DNA of 64,000 bases from Trissonchulus latispiculum (GCA_030248195.1 JASAND010006862.1:57314-121313), one strand, 5' to 3'; positions 19,383 to 27,951 are shown, counted from the first letter of the stretch. Notes: generated from the letters alone by a model not told the origin. Made by a program: numbers and translations.

Positions 19383-19877
19383 CTAATGAACTTTAAACCT
19401 TATCACCTTCTTATTAACTAAAGACCTTGCATCTGATAGGGCAGACTCACTCCGAGCACCAGTTAATATGACCTTGCCAGTGTGGAAGATGAGTGCAGTA
19501 ACCCCGGCAATCTTACACGTGAGACCATTAAATAGCTCCGGTTCATAGCAAACTTGATGGGTATGCCTGATACTTTCATATAAATCCCTTAGGTCTATAT
19601 ACCTGCCAACTGAGAAGGATCCCACCAGGTTCACCACTTCGCCTTCGCGAAGAATACCGACATTAAGAGCGCCTGCTAGTTGACGAATACACTGATTAGC
19701 TCGTTCGATTGATTTACATCCGAGGCAAACAAAACTACCACTAGTGAATAATTGGAAAGTCGCCTCTTCGTGTTTCAGACTACCGCCAATAAATCCACGA
19801 TAGAGTCTAATGTTAGGAATGTTCGTTAGGTGAAGTTCCCTGTCAAAGCGTCCACTGAGAACAACATTAACAATCAT
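19383..19877 (-). CDS. TATA-binding protein homologue, 164 aa
   Basis: The whole protein is the two-repeat TBP saddle. Repeat 1 (about residues 1-72) has I-V-N-V-V-L-S-G, R-G-F, and F-T-S-G-S-F-V-C-L-G; repeat 2 (about 78-155) has V-V-N-L-V-G-S-F, Y-E-P-E-L-F-N-G-L, A-L-I-F-H-T-G-K-V-I-L-T-G-A. All four phenylalanines that kink TATA DNA in known TBPs have counterparts (F29, F44, F116, F131). The F-S-S-G-K-M-V-C-T-G loop of repeat 1 is altered. There is no N-terminal extension. The first ATG is at 19877; an upstream GTG would add 11 residues. It lies divergent to the late block, about 70 bases from a TATAAAAA box. It probably redirects host RNA polymerase II to viral promoters (inference). Confidence 0.9.
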   Translation of the reverse strand: MIVNVVLSGRFDRELHLTNIPNIRLYRGFIGGSLKHEEATFQLFTSGSFVCLGCKSIERANQCIRQLAGALNVGILREGEVVNLVGSFSVGRYIDLRDLYESIRHTHQVCYEPELFNGLTCKIAGVTALIFHTGKVILTGARSESALSDARSLVNKKVIRFKVH

Positions 19878-19946
19878 TGTTACTCCCTTGGTATCCTCTA
19901 TCTCCCACACTTATTAATGTGGAACACTAAGGTATCACCCCACGTC

Positions 19947-19954
19947 TATAAAAA
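19947..19954 (+). promoter_or_regulatory. TATA box of the rightward late block of element B
   Basis: TATAAAAA lies in the short divergent region between the TBP gene and the membrane protein gene, 106 bases before the ATG at 20053. Confidence 0.6.
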
Positions 19955-20052
19955 GCATGGTAGTAGGGCTAATACAAAGACGGCATCTAAGTTCTATGGT
20001 AATAAGAAGCGAATAGAGGTACTGTTAAAGTGCGCCGTACAAGATCCTGACT

Positions 20053-20502
20053 ATGGCTACTGGTGCAAATTCCCAAGAAGGGCATTCCTTTTTAAACTAT
20101 ACGAAACTCCAATTGGTCAAAGGAGTTCCCTGTATAATCACAAGCCTTCTCATAAAATTTTTATTGTCTACGATTGTATTAGCGATTTTGTTGTCACAGC
20201 ATACCCAGTGTAAGCTACCACCACTGAAGGATTCCGTCACGGTAGACAATGCCATCTTTATTCATAATGGTTGGACTGAGCACCTTGTATCACTTGATAG
20301 TTTTCACGAGATCCGCCAATTCATCTATAACTGTCTAAACTTCCAGTGCCCAGTCTATATCAACGGGTCGATACCATGTCCCTACACGTCCACATATAAC
20401 GAGACAACTCTTTGCCTGGATCAAGATAAGCGTGTCCTTTGTGGCTTTGTTGGTCCTGTCAGTTTTACAGCAGACCAGATATACCAGCTCTATAGTCAAT
20501 AA
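20053..20502 (+). CDS. Type II membrane protein with Cys-rich ectodomain, 149 aa
   Basis: After about 25 cytoplasmic residues there is one hydrophobic span (about 27-47, PCIITSLLIKFLLSTIVLAILL). The ectodomain has about six cysteines and two N-glycosylation sites (N-G-S, N-E-T) and ends C-L-D-Q-D-K-R..G-F-V-G-P-V..I-Y-Q-L-Y. It is a relative of 9154-9555 and has the same place before the ATPase. Candidate virion surface protein, not proven. Confidence 0.7.
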   Translation: MATGANSQEGHSFLNYTKLQLVKGVPCIITSLLIKFLLSTIVLAILLSQHTQCKLPPLKDSVTVDNAIFIHNGWTEHLVSLDSFHEIRQFIYNCLNFQCPVYINGSIPCPYTSTYNETTLCLDQDKRVLCGFVGPVSFTADQIYQLYSQ

Positions 20503-20553
20503 GTAGGCCTACGATACTGGTGTAAATACCACATTTATTCCATATATTGCACC

Positions 20554-20769
20554 ATGGGTATCTATAAGGCACTCCAGAGCCTGATCCGCCTCAGCCGCTA
20601 TCACAAGAATAAATGCAGACGATATCCGAGGCAAAAGATAATCATTTCTATTCCTGGCATTGGATGGCGACGAATTCTACATGTCGATATGAAGCAACTG
20701 ATCAATGAAGACGAAGTAGTGGAAGAACTTATTCTCGATGATGAAGATATGATGGATACTACGAAATGA
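20554..20769 (+). CDS. Small charged protein, 71 aa
   Basis: Unrecognised. The N-terminal half is strongly basic (RYHKNKCRRYPRQK), the C-terminal half strongly acidic (EDEVVEELILDDEDMM). ATG in good context (ACCATGG). No counterpart seen in element A. Confidence 0.5.
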   Translation: MGIYKALQSLIRLSRYHKNKCRRYPRQKIIISIPGIGWRRILHVDMKQLINEDEVVEELILDDEDMMDTTK

Positions 20770-20968
20770 TGATGATACAAATATCACGAAGAATGATACG
20801 AAGACAGATAACGAAGAACAAATTTGACACTATGATGACTATTGTGTATGTATATATGTATTGTGTTTTGCACTGTATGAAGAAATATGACCCTATAGTG
20901 ACTAATCGTTATTGTGTTTTGCACTACAATAAAGTCATATAAACAGCGTTGGTGTTTTCATAGTAAGT
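20770..20968 (+). promoter_or_regulatory. Intergenic region with polyA signal and putative promoter
   Basis: Contains two copies of ATTGTGTTTTGCACT (about 20858 and 20910), an AATAAA at about 20930, and CATATAAACAG about 30 bases before the ATPase ATG. It likely ends the preceding transcript and starts the virion gene block. Confidence 0.5.
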
Positions 20969-21619
20969 ATGGAGAGAGTTAGGACACCAAAGTTTCAGCA
21001 TCCGTTCACGTGTATCGTGGCGGCTCCAACAAAGGCAGGAAAGACCACCTTTGTGTCACGACTGGTAGAACATGCAGATGAAATGATATCAGAACCTCCA
21101 GAGAAGATTATTTGGTGTTATACTGAGTGGCAAGATGCATATGATAGACTTCCCCAGGTAGAATTTATCAAAGGTCTACCGGATCTAGAGAAATTGAAAA
21201 CCCCTGACGCAAAGTTGGTAGTACTTGATGATCTGATGAGCGAAATTAAGCAGCAACCTAACCTTGTTCAACTATTCACCCGAGGTTGCCACCATTGGTC
21301 CTGTAGTGTCATCAATATCACTCAAGACATCTTCTACGATAGGCAGCGGACTAATAGGATAAATAGTCAGTATATTGTCCTCATGAAGAATCCAGCCGAT
21401 AAGCTAACCCCGATGAACTTGGCAAGACAAATGTATCCAGGTAGAGTGAAAGGATTTATGGAAGCTTTTGAGCATGCCACTAGTCGACCGCATGGATATC
21501 TACTGATAGACCTAGACCAGAACACACCAGAAAAACTCCGCCTCAGAGGGCATATTTTCCCAGATGATCCTTACACTGACGTATATTCCATAAAAACTGA
21601 CAATATCAAGAAAGAATAA
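20969..21619 (+). CDS. FtsK/A32-type genome-packaging ATPase, 216 aa
   Basis: Intact. Walker A A-P-T-K-A-G-K-T-T (19-27, Lys25), Walker B L-V-V-L-D-D-L-M (83-90, Asp87/Asp88), then F-T-R-G-C-H-H-W-S and M-K-N-P-A-D-K-L. This is the Polinton/adintovirus packaging ATPase, related to poxvirus A32 and PRD1 P9, and is thought to drive DNA into the capsid. Two bases separate it from the next gene. Confidence 0.95.
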   Translation: MERVRTPKFQHPFTCIVAAPTKAGKTTFVSRLVEHADEMISEPPEKIIWCYTEWQDAYDRLPQVEFIKGLPDLEKLKTPDAKLVVLDDLMSEIKQQPNLVQLFTRGCHHWSCSVINITQDIFYDRQRTNRINSQYIVLMKNPADKLTPMNLARQMYPGRVKGFMEAFEHATSRPHGYLLIDLDQNTPEKLRLRGHIFPDDPYTDVYSIKTDNIKKE

Positions 21620-21621
21620 TC

Positions 21622-21957
21622 ATGGATCGTTTTGAAAGAAATATCGATACACTGCGACTATTGTGTCGTTGCAAAAGTCGTAAGCAAAGAGAGGCAATTG
21701 TTCTTCATGGAAGTTCCGACCTCATTAAAGCTATTTGTGACTGTGCAGAAAATATCCTCTCTGGCAACGTAAAGATATCCCAGAAAGACAAGAAGAGATT
21801 AGCAAGATATAAACACGCCCTAAGAGCACTACGAAAGAAACGAGTCAGTCTTAAGAAGAAGAAGAAACTAATCATTCAGCACGGAGGATTTTTACCAGCT
21901 CTCCTGGGACCTATTGTAGGTATTGTCAGTGGACTGCTCGGAAATCTCATAAGATAA
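21622..21957 (+). CDS. Conserved small protein with hydrophobic C-terminus, 111 aa
   Basis: Same length and pattern as 8086-8421 of element A: L-C-R-C-K N-terminal cysteines, I-L-S-G-N-V, Lys/Arg-rich middle (SLKKKKKLIIQ), and a Gly-rich hydrophobic C-terminal helix (GGFLPALLGPIVGIVSGLLG). Probably a virion component that touches membrane or DNA; exact role unknown. Confidence 0.75.
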   Translation: MDRFERNIDTLRLLCRCKSRKQREAIVLHGSSDLIKAICDCAENILSGNVKISQKDKKRLARYKHALRALRKKRVSLKKKKKLIIQHGGFLPALLGPIVGIVSGLLGNLIR

Positions 21958-21987
21958 TAAAAACTGACACTGGTGAGCAAAGCAACG

Positions 21988-22515
21988 ATGGAATACTCAA
22001 TACTAGTTAAGCCAGACTACTTTGATGAGCACACAAGGGTGTTGGAGAAGGAAGCTAGCAATGTTCTCAAGTCTAAACTACCAGCAGATATCAAGAGTAA
22101 ATTGTTTAAACAGGCAGACTACAGGCGTCGAATACTACGAGATAGACCAACGGAGATGACCGTGAAGTCCCATGCTATGCCAGACATTGTATCTACCTTA
22201 CCCCCAACACTACAGCAGAAGGGTAGGCATCTGATTGAACATATCATGAGTATACCAGGTCTCAAGGTTAACAGTCGAGGTGAAATAGAGTATCAGGGTC
22301 AGCCAGCAGTTGGATCTAGAATATATGATCTGATTCACGACTTCATTCGCAACAGACCCAGTCAACCACCGGCAACAGGGTGGCAAACATTGGCAAAGGC
22401 ACTAAGAGACAGCAACGTACCTCGAGAACTTATCGGAAATCCACGGTACATAAATATACAGACAGGTCAAGGAATTAGGTCAGCCCTAAGAAAACTCAAA
22501 TGGAAGCGGCACTAG
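21988..22515 (+). CDS. Conserved Polinton protein (MEYSILVKP family), 175 aa
   Basis: Ortholog of 7454-8086, with M-E-Y-S-I-L-V-K-P, D-Y-R-R-R-I-L, M-P-D-I-V-S-T-L-P, G-S-R-I-Y-D-L-I-H-D-F-I-R-N-R and a basic C-terminus. The first ATG is at 21988; an upstream GTG in frame is not needed. It overlaps the integrase start by 16 bases. Confidence 0.78.
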   Translation: MEYSILVKPDYFDEHTRVLEKEASNVLKSKLPADIKSKLFKQADYRRRILRDRPTEMTVKSHAMPDIVSTLPPTLQQKGRHLIEHIMSIPGLKVNSRGEIEYQGQPAVGSRIYDLIHDFIRNRPSQPPATGWQTLAKALRDSNVPRELIGNPRYINIQTGQGIRSALRKLKWKRH

Positions 22516-23651
22516 AGAATACTGATAATAATACTAACAATAATAATACTGCTAATGGTAATACTAATAACACCACCTTAGAGAAGATTTACTATGATCC
22601 GCAAAGTCCTGCAGCATTTGGCGGTATTAATCGGGTGTATCAGGAGGCAAAAAGACATGGAATCTCGAGGTCCAAAGTCACTGATTGGTTGGAGAAACAG
22701 TACACTTACAGCATCCATAAACCAGTTAGACACAGATTCCAAACGAGGAGGTATCAGGTGGCCGGTATCGACGACCTATGGCAAATAGACCTGGCAGATA
22801 TGGTATCTATAGCAGACAAGAATGATGGCTACAAGTACCTATTCAACTGCATTGACGTCTTCTCCAAGTACGCATGGGTGATCCCAGTTAAAAGCAAGGG
22901 TGGTCAAGAGATGACTAGAGCTTTTCGTAAAATATTGGCAGATGGCAGACGACCACAACACCTACAGTCAGACAGAGGCAAAGAATTTTTGAACAAAGAT
23001 TTCCAGTCACTCCTCAAGGCGAACCACATCAACTTTTATACATGCAATAATCCAGTGATCAAGTGTAGCCTCGTTGAGCGTTTCAATCGAACCATCAAGA
23101 CAAAGATATGGAAATACTTTACAAAGACCAGATCGTATAGGTACATTGACGACCTTCCTCAACTCGTGGAAGGCTACAACAATGCTCGCCACAGGAGTAT
23201 TCGTATGACGCCAGTGGAGGCATCGAAACCTGAAAATATGGAAGAGGTGGCGCTATATGCATCCCGTGGAGAAAAAAGAACCCAGAGTCAGCCAAGTGAA
23301 AATAAATTAAAGAAGGGAGATATGGTCCGTATTAGCAAAACAAAGGGTCTCTTTGACAAAGGATACCTCCCTAATTGGTCAGAAGAGTTGTTCCGTATCA
23401 GAAGTGTCAGGACAGGTGACCCACCCATGTACCTCCTAGAAGACTATGGTGGCGAAGAGGTGGTCGGTGGATTCTACCAGCCTGAAGTACAAAAGGTTGA
23501 CGAACCAGACACCTATTGGGTAGAAAAAGTTATAAAAACCAGGCGTCGAAAGGGTCGTAAAGAGTATTTTGTCAAGTGGCTTGGATACCCTGACAAGTTC
23601 AACAGTTGGATAACTGAAGACAATGGATTTTTACCTATACCTACCCAGTAA
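22500..23651 (+). CDS. Polinton integrase with C-terminal chromodomain, 383 aa
   Basis: Intact DDE/rve integrase that joins the element ends to host DNA. An Asn-rich low-complexity N-terminus (9-25) precedes the core. Catalytic residues are Asp97 (W-Q-I-D-L-A-D-M), Asp158 (L-Q-S-D-R-G-K-E-F) and Glu193 (S-L-V-E-R-F-N-R-T), the last two 34 residues apart. A linker with V-R-I-S-K-T-K..G-Y-L-P-N-W leads to a chromodomain (about 335-378, Y-W-V-E-K-V..E-Y-F-V-K-W-L-G-Y..N-S-W-I), which could direct insertion to methyl-histone chromatin. It overlaps the first minor capsid gene by 29 bases. Confidence 0.96.
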   Translation: MEAALENTDNNTNNNNTANGNTNNTTLEKIYYDPQSPAAFGGINRVYQEAKRHGISRSKVTDWLEKQYTYSIHKPVRHRFQTRRYQVAGIDDLWQIDLADMVSIADKNDGYKYLFNCIDVFSKYAWVIPVKSKGGQEMTRAFRKILADGRRPQHLQSDRGKEFLNKDFQSLLKANHINFYTCNNPVIKCSLVERFNRTIKTKIWKYFTKTRSYRYIDDLPQLVEGYNNARHRSIRMTPVEASKPENMEEVALYASRGEKRTQSQPSENKLKKGDMVRISKTKGLFDKGYLPNWSEELFRIRSVRTGDPPMYLLEDYGGEEVVGGFYQPEVQKVDEPDTYWVEKVIKTRRRKGRKEYFVKWLGYPDKFNSWITEDNGFLPIPTQ

Positions 23652-24387
23652 TACAGCAGACTATCCAACAAACAAACTGCACAATTTCCGAGTCAAACTT
23701 CCTCATCGTGTTGACCTCGAAGGCGAATGGGAGGTGGCACTTGTAGAGCTCGGATATCCTGTCACCTGGTTCAATGTAGGAAACAAGGATGATGCAAAAC
23801 TTGGAGTGACAGTTGGTAAGAAGACCTTCCACGGGCATATCCCACTAAACAACTATGAGTCAATATTTCAACTCTGTGATGCCATCAACTATACCCTTGA
23901 GCTAACAAAGAAGATCAATTGTGAATTGGCCTACGATGAACTTCATAGACGTGTCGGACTTAAACCTACTACCCTAGATGAAGAACCAGACTTTAAGGCG
24001 TTACACTTTAGTAAACAACTAAAGTATATGCTAGGATACTCTGACACAAAGGTCGTACCAAAGGAAAAGACAGTCTCACCACCTAGATACGCAGTGGCCG
24101 CTAATGCACCAGACCTGAGAGGCGGACTATATTCCCTCTTCATATACTGCGACGTGGTGGCACCGCAAATGATAGGAAACACCATTGCTCCCATCATTCG
24201 TGTTGTCAGTATCGAGGGTAAGCATAATGATACTGTTGATCGAATATACAATAATCCACACTATATACCAGTGCTAAGAAAGGAGTTTGATAGTATTGAA
24301 ATACATATAAAGGATGATCACGGTATGGCGGTAGACTTTGAGTACGGAAAGGTCTTTGCTAAGTTACACTTCCGAAAGCGAAGATGA
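23623..24387 (+). CDS. Minor capsid (penton-like) protein 1, 254 aa
   Basis: Intact counterpart of 5602-6376. The start M-D-F-Y-L-Y-L-P-S-N-T, L-P-H-R-V-D-L-E-G-E-W-E-V-A-L-V-E-L-G-Y-P, the central G-L-Y-S-L-F-I-Y-C-D-V-V-A-P-Q, and the end H-F-R-K-R-R are typical of the small Polinton protein next to the integrase. I take it as the single jelly-roll minor capsid protein at the vertices (family knowledge; fold not checked). Its stop overlaps the next ATG (ATGA). Confidence 0.82.
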   Translation: MDFYLYLPSNTADYPTNKLHNFRVKLPHRVDLEGEWEVALVELGYPVTWFNVGNKDDAKLGVTVGKKTFHGHIPLNNYESIFQLCDAINYTLELTKKINCELAYDELHRRVGLKPTTLDEEPDFKALHFSKQLKYMLGYSDTKVVPKEKTVSPPRYAVAANAPDLRGGLYSLFIYCDVVAPQMIGNTIAPIIRVVSIEGKHNDTVDRIYNNPHYIPVLRKEFDSIEIHIKDDHGMAVDFEYGKVFAKLHFRKRR

Positions 24388-25169
24388 GTTTCTACCTGTA
24401 TGTGACCGGAAAGGACGGAACCTTTGAGAACCAGCTAGCTCACCCTCTGCATCTACATGGCAGGTGGTCCGTTGCAATGGTTGACTTTATCTATCCTCAC
24501 ACTTGGAAAGCCATTAATTCTAATGCAGACACATTCATCATAGTCCTATTTGAGGCAGACGAGAGAGCAGTTAGTAATATACCCAGGCGGAGATACTATA
24601 ACCTTCACGATCTGATAAATACCATCAACCTTACCATTCAGTCAATTCTTAATGAACGTCAGGAATCACCTCCTATACGTTTCGTCTATGATCAGGAAAA
24701 GGATCGAGTCTACCTAGACTTATACGAAAATCCAGAACACCTTGAAAGACCCAACTTCGGGTTTATTCAATTTGCTCCTACCATTGTACGCATGCTTGGC
24801 TTTGACTCTCAGAAATTCACAGTAGAGGATGGCAGAGATGCCCTGAGGACAAAGAAATTCTACGCACAACGTCCACCCAGCCTTAACTTTCATTATCTTC
24901 AAGTCCATTGTGATATCGTGAAAGAACAACTGGTGGGCACAACTACCGGCAACCTGCTGGCAGTAGTAAAGGCGGGTGAAGAGTATGGGAATACCATCCA
25001 GTACTCTCCAGAACCTCACTACGTCCCTGTGAATAAGCATGTGATCAATAGCATTAAAGTCCATATAAACAATCACATTGGCAGGAGTGTACATTTTGAG
25101 TATGGTAGTATAGTTATCAAGTTACACTTCAAGAAAGATGAGGACCAGATATCATCCAGAAACCGTTGA
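24384..25169 (+). CDS. Minor capsid-like protein 2 (tandem paralogue), 261 aa
   Basis: Same plan as the preceding protein: M-S-F-Y-L-Y-V start, L-H-G-R-W-S-V-A-M-V-D-F-I-Y-P, central L-N-F-H-Y-L-Q-V-H-C-D-I-V-K-E-Q, Y-x-P-x-P-H-Y-V-P-V, and terminal V-I-K-L-H-F-K-K. Sequence divergence is large, so the duplication is old. Element A has no equivalent. The second copy could form a different vertex or a spike base. It overlaps the next gene by 32 bases. Confidence 0.75.
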   Translation: MSFYLYVTGKDGTFENQLAHPLHLHGRWSVAMVDFIYPHTWKAINSNADTFIIVLFEADERAVSNIPRRRYYNLHDLINTINLTIQSILNERQESPPIRFVYDQEKDRVYLDLYENPEHLERPNFGFIQFAPTIVRMLGFDSQKFTVEDGRDALRTKKFYAQRPPSLNFHYLQVHCDIVKEQLVGTTTGNLLAVVKAGEEYGNTIQYSPEPHYVPVNKHVINSIKVHINNHIGRSVHFEYGSIVIKLHFKKDEDQISSRNR

Positions 25170-25524
25170 AGACTGGCAACTGCACCTGATACAGAGAGGG
25201 TCTGGTTTCTACGCCGGCCAAAGGTATCAGCGAGGAGATGGCCTAGGCAGCCTCTTGAGAGGTATTGGACGCTTTATTTGGCCAGTAGTACGTCGTGTAG
25301 GTCTAGAGGCAGGCAGGCAGGCCTTTCAGACAGCCGGAGATGTGGCTCGTGATTACTTGAATAGAGGTGAAGATCCAAAGGAAGCACTCAAACGACATGG
25401 GAAGGCAGCCATTGGACGCCTGCTGGAGAACAGTGGAAAGGCAATACAGCAAGGAGAAGGCATTGGAAGCAGACCACATAGACGCAAAGTTAAGAGATTG
25501 AAGCGCGATATTTACAGCCCATAA
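25138..25524 (+). CDS. Basic pX-like virion protein, 128 aa
   Basis: Begins M-R-T-R-Y-H-P-E-T-V-E-D-W-Q-L, then G-S-G-F-Y-A-G-Q-R-Y-Q-R-G-D-G-L-G, an amphipathic basic helix (LLRGIGRFIWPVVRRVGLEAG), and a basic tail (RRKVKRLKRD). Ortholog of 5294-5602, longer at the C-terminus. Likely a core or membrane-active virion protein. Confidence 0.75.
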   Translation: MRTRYHPETVEDWQLHLIQRGSGFYAGQRYQRGDGLGSLLRGIGRFIWPVVRRVGLEAGRQAFQTAGDVARDYLNRGEDPKEALKRHGKAAIGRLLENSGKAIQQGEGIGSRPHRRKVKRLKRDIYSP

Positions 25525-25569
25525 AAACCCGCCCTATGTAATACCAATTATATACTAACAATTATTTCA

Positions 25570-26889
25570 ATGGCTAAGCAAGTAGATGAACGGTCTATGC
25601 CGGGCTTCAAGTCCGAAATGGATCTCTTCTCGCTACCTCCAACTCAGGTCAGTGTGGAGAGTGGCTATATGGCAGAAATTTATCCCCTAAATCCTGTAAC
25701 CAGTAATGGTCCATACCTATTCCTTGTACCAAAGGATTCTTATATGCTTGACCTGAACCGGAACTACCTTTACCTAAAGCTACGGATAACTGATAGTGAT
25801 GGAAAGGCAGTAGCAAAGGCAGCCGACGGTAGTATCTCAGTGGCACCCATCAATATGCTAGCAAAGTCATTCATTAGACGATTAGTGGTCAAACTATCCG
25901 ACAAGGAAATTTACAACAGTGGAGACCTTTATCACTATGGAGCGTACCTGGAGACTATCGCCAACTTTGGGAAAGAAGCAAAGACGTCTCACCTACAGAG
26001 TAACCTATTTGCAAAGGATAGTGATTTCAACGATATCTCCACTACGGCAGCTAAGCATCGGGGTATACCATTTACAGATGGCCGGTATGTAGTAGTGGCA
26101 GGACCCCTTCATTGCGACCTCTTCAAGCAAGACCGATACCTTCTGAGTGAGTGCCAGTTGAGTCTGGAATTACACCGTAACAGTGACGACATCCTCCTCC
26201 AGTCAGCAACCAGTGGATACAAACTTTTAGTCGACGATATACGTTGGTATGTGTGGAAAGTCAGACCACAAGACTCTCTCACCATGGCAATTGAGGGTGT
26301 ACTGAGAGACCATGAGACGGCCAAGTATCCAATCAGGAGGACTAAACTGGTGACAAGGCATATCGCTCCTGGTGTGCAGACTGTTGTTGAGAATTCCATA
26401 TTCACCGGTCAACTCCCACGTAGAGTCCTAGTGGCAATGGTCAAGTCAGAGGCATTCAATGGAAGTCAGAAGCATAATCCCCTCGAGTTCCAACACTGTA
26501 ATGTCAGTGAGATTGCCCTAAAGTATGGTGATGAGTTTGTCCCAAAGCAGCCAATGAAGATGGCATGGGATAAGTTCCAGTATACGATGCCCTTCATATA
26601 CCTCTACGAAGGCAACGATATGGCCGGATCCACCAAGGGAGCAGACATTTCCTACGAAGACTTTGCCAAGGGATACACTATTTTTGCCTTTGACCTGACA
26701 CCAGACAATATTGATACAGGGGCAATGCAACTGATCAAGGAAGGTGATGTGTCACTGAGGATGCAACTGGAGAAGGCCCTACCAGCCGCCACTTATCCCC
26801 AGGGTGTAGAAATCATTATATACGGAGAATTTGATAATCTCATATCAATAGACTATAATCGGACACCATTCTTTGACTACGCACTATGA
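25570..26889 (+). CDS. Major capsid protein (double jelly-roll), 439 aa
   Basis: Intact. It has the invertebrate 'F54H12.2-like' hallmarks (from memory): P-G-F-K-S-E-M-D-L-F-S-L-P-P-T-Q-V, K-D-S-Y-M-L-D-L-N..Y-L-Y-L-K, L-S-D-K-E-I-Y-N-S-G, A-K-Y-P-I-R-R-T-K, K-S-E-A-F-N-G-S, F-A-F-D-L-T-P-D-N-I-D-T-G-A-M-Q. A length of 439 suits two jelly rolls. It forms the capsid shell. Its stop overlaps the protease ATG (ATGA). Ortholog of the frameshifted 3936-5182. Confidence 0.88.
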   Translation: MAKQVDERSMPGFKSEMDLFSLPPTQVSVESGYMAEIYPLNPVTSNGPYLFLVPKDSYMLDLNRNYLYLKLRITDSDGKAVAKAADGSISVAPINMLAKSFIRRLVVKLSDKEIYNSGDLYHYGAYLETIANFGKEAKTSHLQSNLFAKDSDFNDISTTAAKHRGIPFTDGRYVVVAGPLHCDLFKQDRYLLSECQLSLELHRNSDDILLQSATSGYKLLVDDIRWYVWKVRPQDSLTMAIEGVLRDHETAKYPIRRTKLVTRHIAPGVQTVVENSIFTGQLPRRVLVAMVKSEAFNGSQKHNPLEFQHCNVSEIALKYGDEFVPKQPMKMAWDKFQYTMPFIYLYEGNDMAGSTKGADISYEDFAKGYTIFAFDLTPDNIDTGAMQLIKEGDVSLRMQLEKALPAATYPQGVEIIIYGEFDNLISIDYNRTPFFDYAL

Positions 26890-27350
26890 ACACCCGTGAG
26901 ATCCTTGAGACTTTAAGGAAAGATTGCAAAGTTCCTCTCCTAGGAGTATTTCCCAGTGATAAGCTACCACGGTACCGTCCAGGATGTCTTGTTGCTAACA
27001 CTGAGGCATCCGGTCAGGCTGGTGAACACTGGGTTGCAATGTGGCTAGAGGATAACAGGGTAGAATATTTTGACAGCTACGGACTACCACCTCTCCTCTT
27101 CATGTCATACATTGGCAGGAGGGAACTACAGTATAATCGCATTCAGTTGCAAGATTTCACTACTGATGTATGTGGGGAGTACTGTATATACTTCCTTCAC
27201 CACAGGTCCCGAGGAAGATCAATGGACTCAATTGTCAACTATCTGAGGCGAAGAAGCGACACTAATGATAACATTGTCAAGACCTTTGTTGATCGGGTGA
27301 CACTAGAACCCACACCTTACTGCCAGAAATCCCATAAAAAGTCAAGGTGA
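26886..27350 (+). CDS. Adenain-like cysteine protease, 154 aa
   Basis: Catalytic residues all present: His48 (G-E-H-W-V-A-M), Asp63 (Y-F-D-S-Y-G), Gln89, Cys96 (V-C-G-E-Y-C). Capsid maturation protease, ortholog of 3517-3939. It extends about 14 residues further at the C-terminus. Confidence 0.93.
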   Translation: MNTREILETLRKDCKVPLLGVFPSDKLPRYRPGCLVANTEASGQAGEHWVAMWLEDNRVEYFDSYGLPPLLFMSYIGRRELQYNRIQLQDFTTDVCGEYCIYFLHHRSRGRSMDSIVNYLRRRSDTNDNIVKTFVDRVTLEPTPYCQKSHKKSR

Positions 27351-27386
27351 AGTTTTCAAGGGGATATTATATAATTTTGAGCTATA

Positions 27387-27725
27387 ATGTTGCTACTACT
27401 GAGCCTAATCGCTATAGTGTCATCTGTAGACATTACAGAGACCGACAATGGTATTCAACTATCTCATGGCAATGTTACCACCGTAGTAGAAAGTGATCAC
27501 CTGTACCGCCGACTAGAGGACTGTAGTCTACACCTGTGTCGCGAGGGTGGTCTAAGCCATAGATCTAATGCCTGTCACTACATTGAATGGGATCAATGTT
27601 GGGAGTACTGTTACGATACTGACAGACGCCTTCAGTCTATCCACGATAAAATGACTGGCTTTAAGATTGCCAACACCACAGAACTTGAATACCTACGTGG
27701 TGCCCTAAGTGAATACTACTACTAA
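27387..27725 (+). CDS. Secreted Cys-rich protein, 112 aa
   Basis: An N-terminal hydrophobic segment (MLLLLSLIAIVSSV) looks like a signal peptide. The mature part has seven cysteines, two or three N-glycosylation sites, and a C-terminal pattern C-Y-D-T-D-R-R-L..T-E-L-E-Y-L-R that echoes the ectodomain ends at 9154-9555 and 20053-20502. Last gene of the rightward block, with the same position as the membrane protein 3119-3529 in element A. Confidence 0.65.
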   Translation: MLLLLSLIAIVSSVDITETDNGIQLSHGNVTTVVESDHLYRRLEDCSLHLCREGGLSHRSNACHYIEWDQCWEYCYDTDRRLQSIHDKMTGFKIANTTELEYLRGALSEYYY

Positions 27726-27836
27726 GTATTTTCCCTGCTGTAATGTCTTGTACATTTCGTTAATAGTTTACTAGTAAAAATATGCAATAATAACAAATGG
27801 TAATATAATAAACATAGTGATTATACAGTAGTAACC

Positions 27837-27837
<1 letters not shown>

Positions 27838-27872
<35 letters not shown>

Positions 27873-27892
27873 GTAATAATAATACTGATAAC

Positions 27893-27951
<59 letters not shown>

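Noticed and set aside
19830..20213. 127-codon plus-strand frame between the TBP and membrane protein genes
   Set aside because: It runs antisense through the TBP start and overlaps the better-supported membrane protein gene in another frame; no motif.
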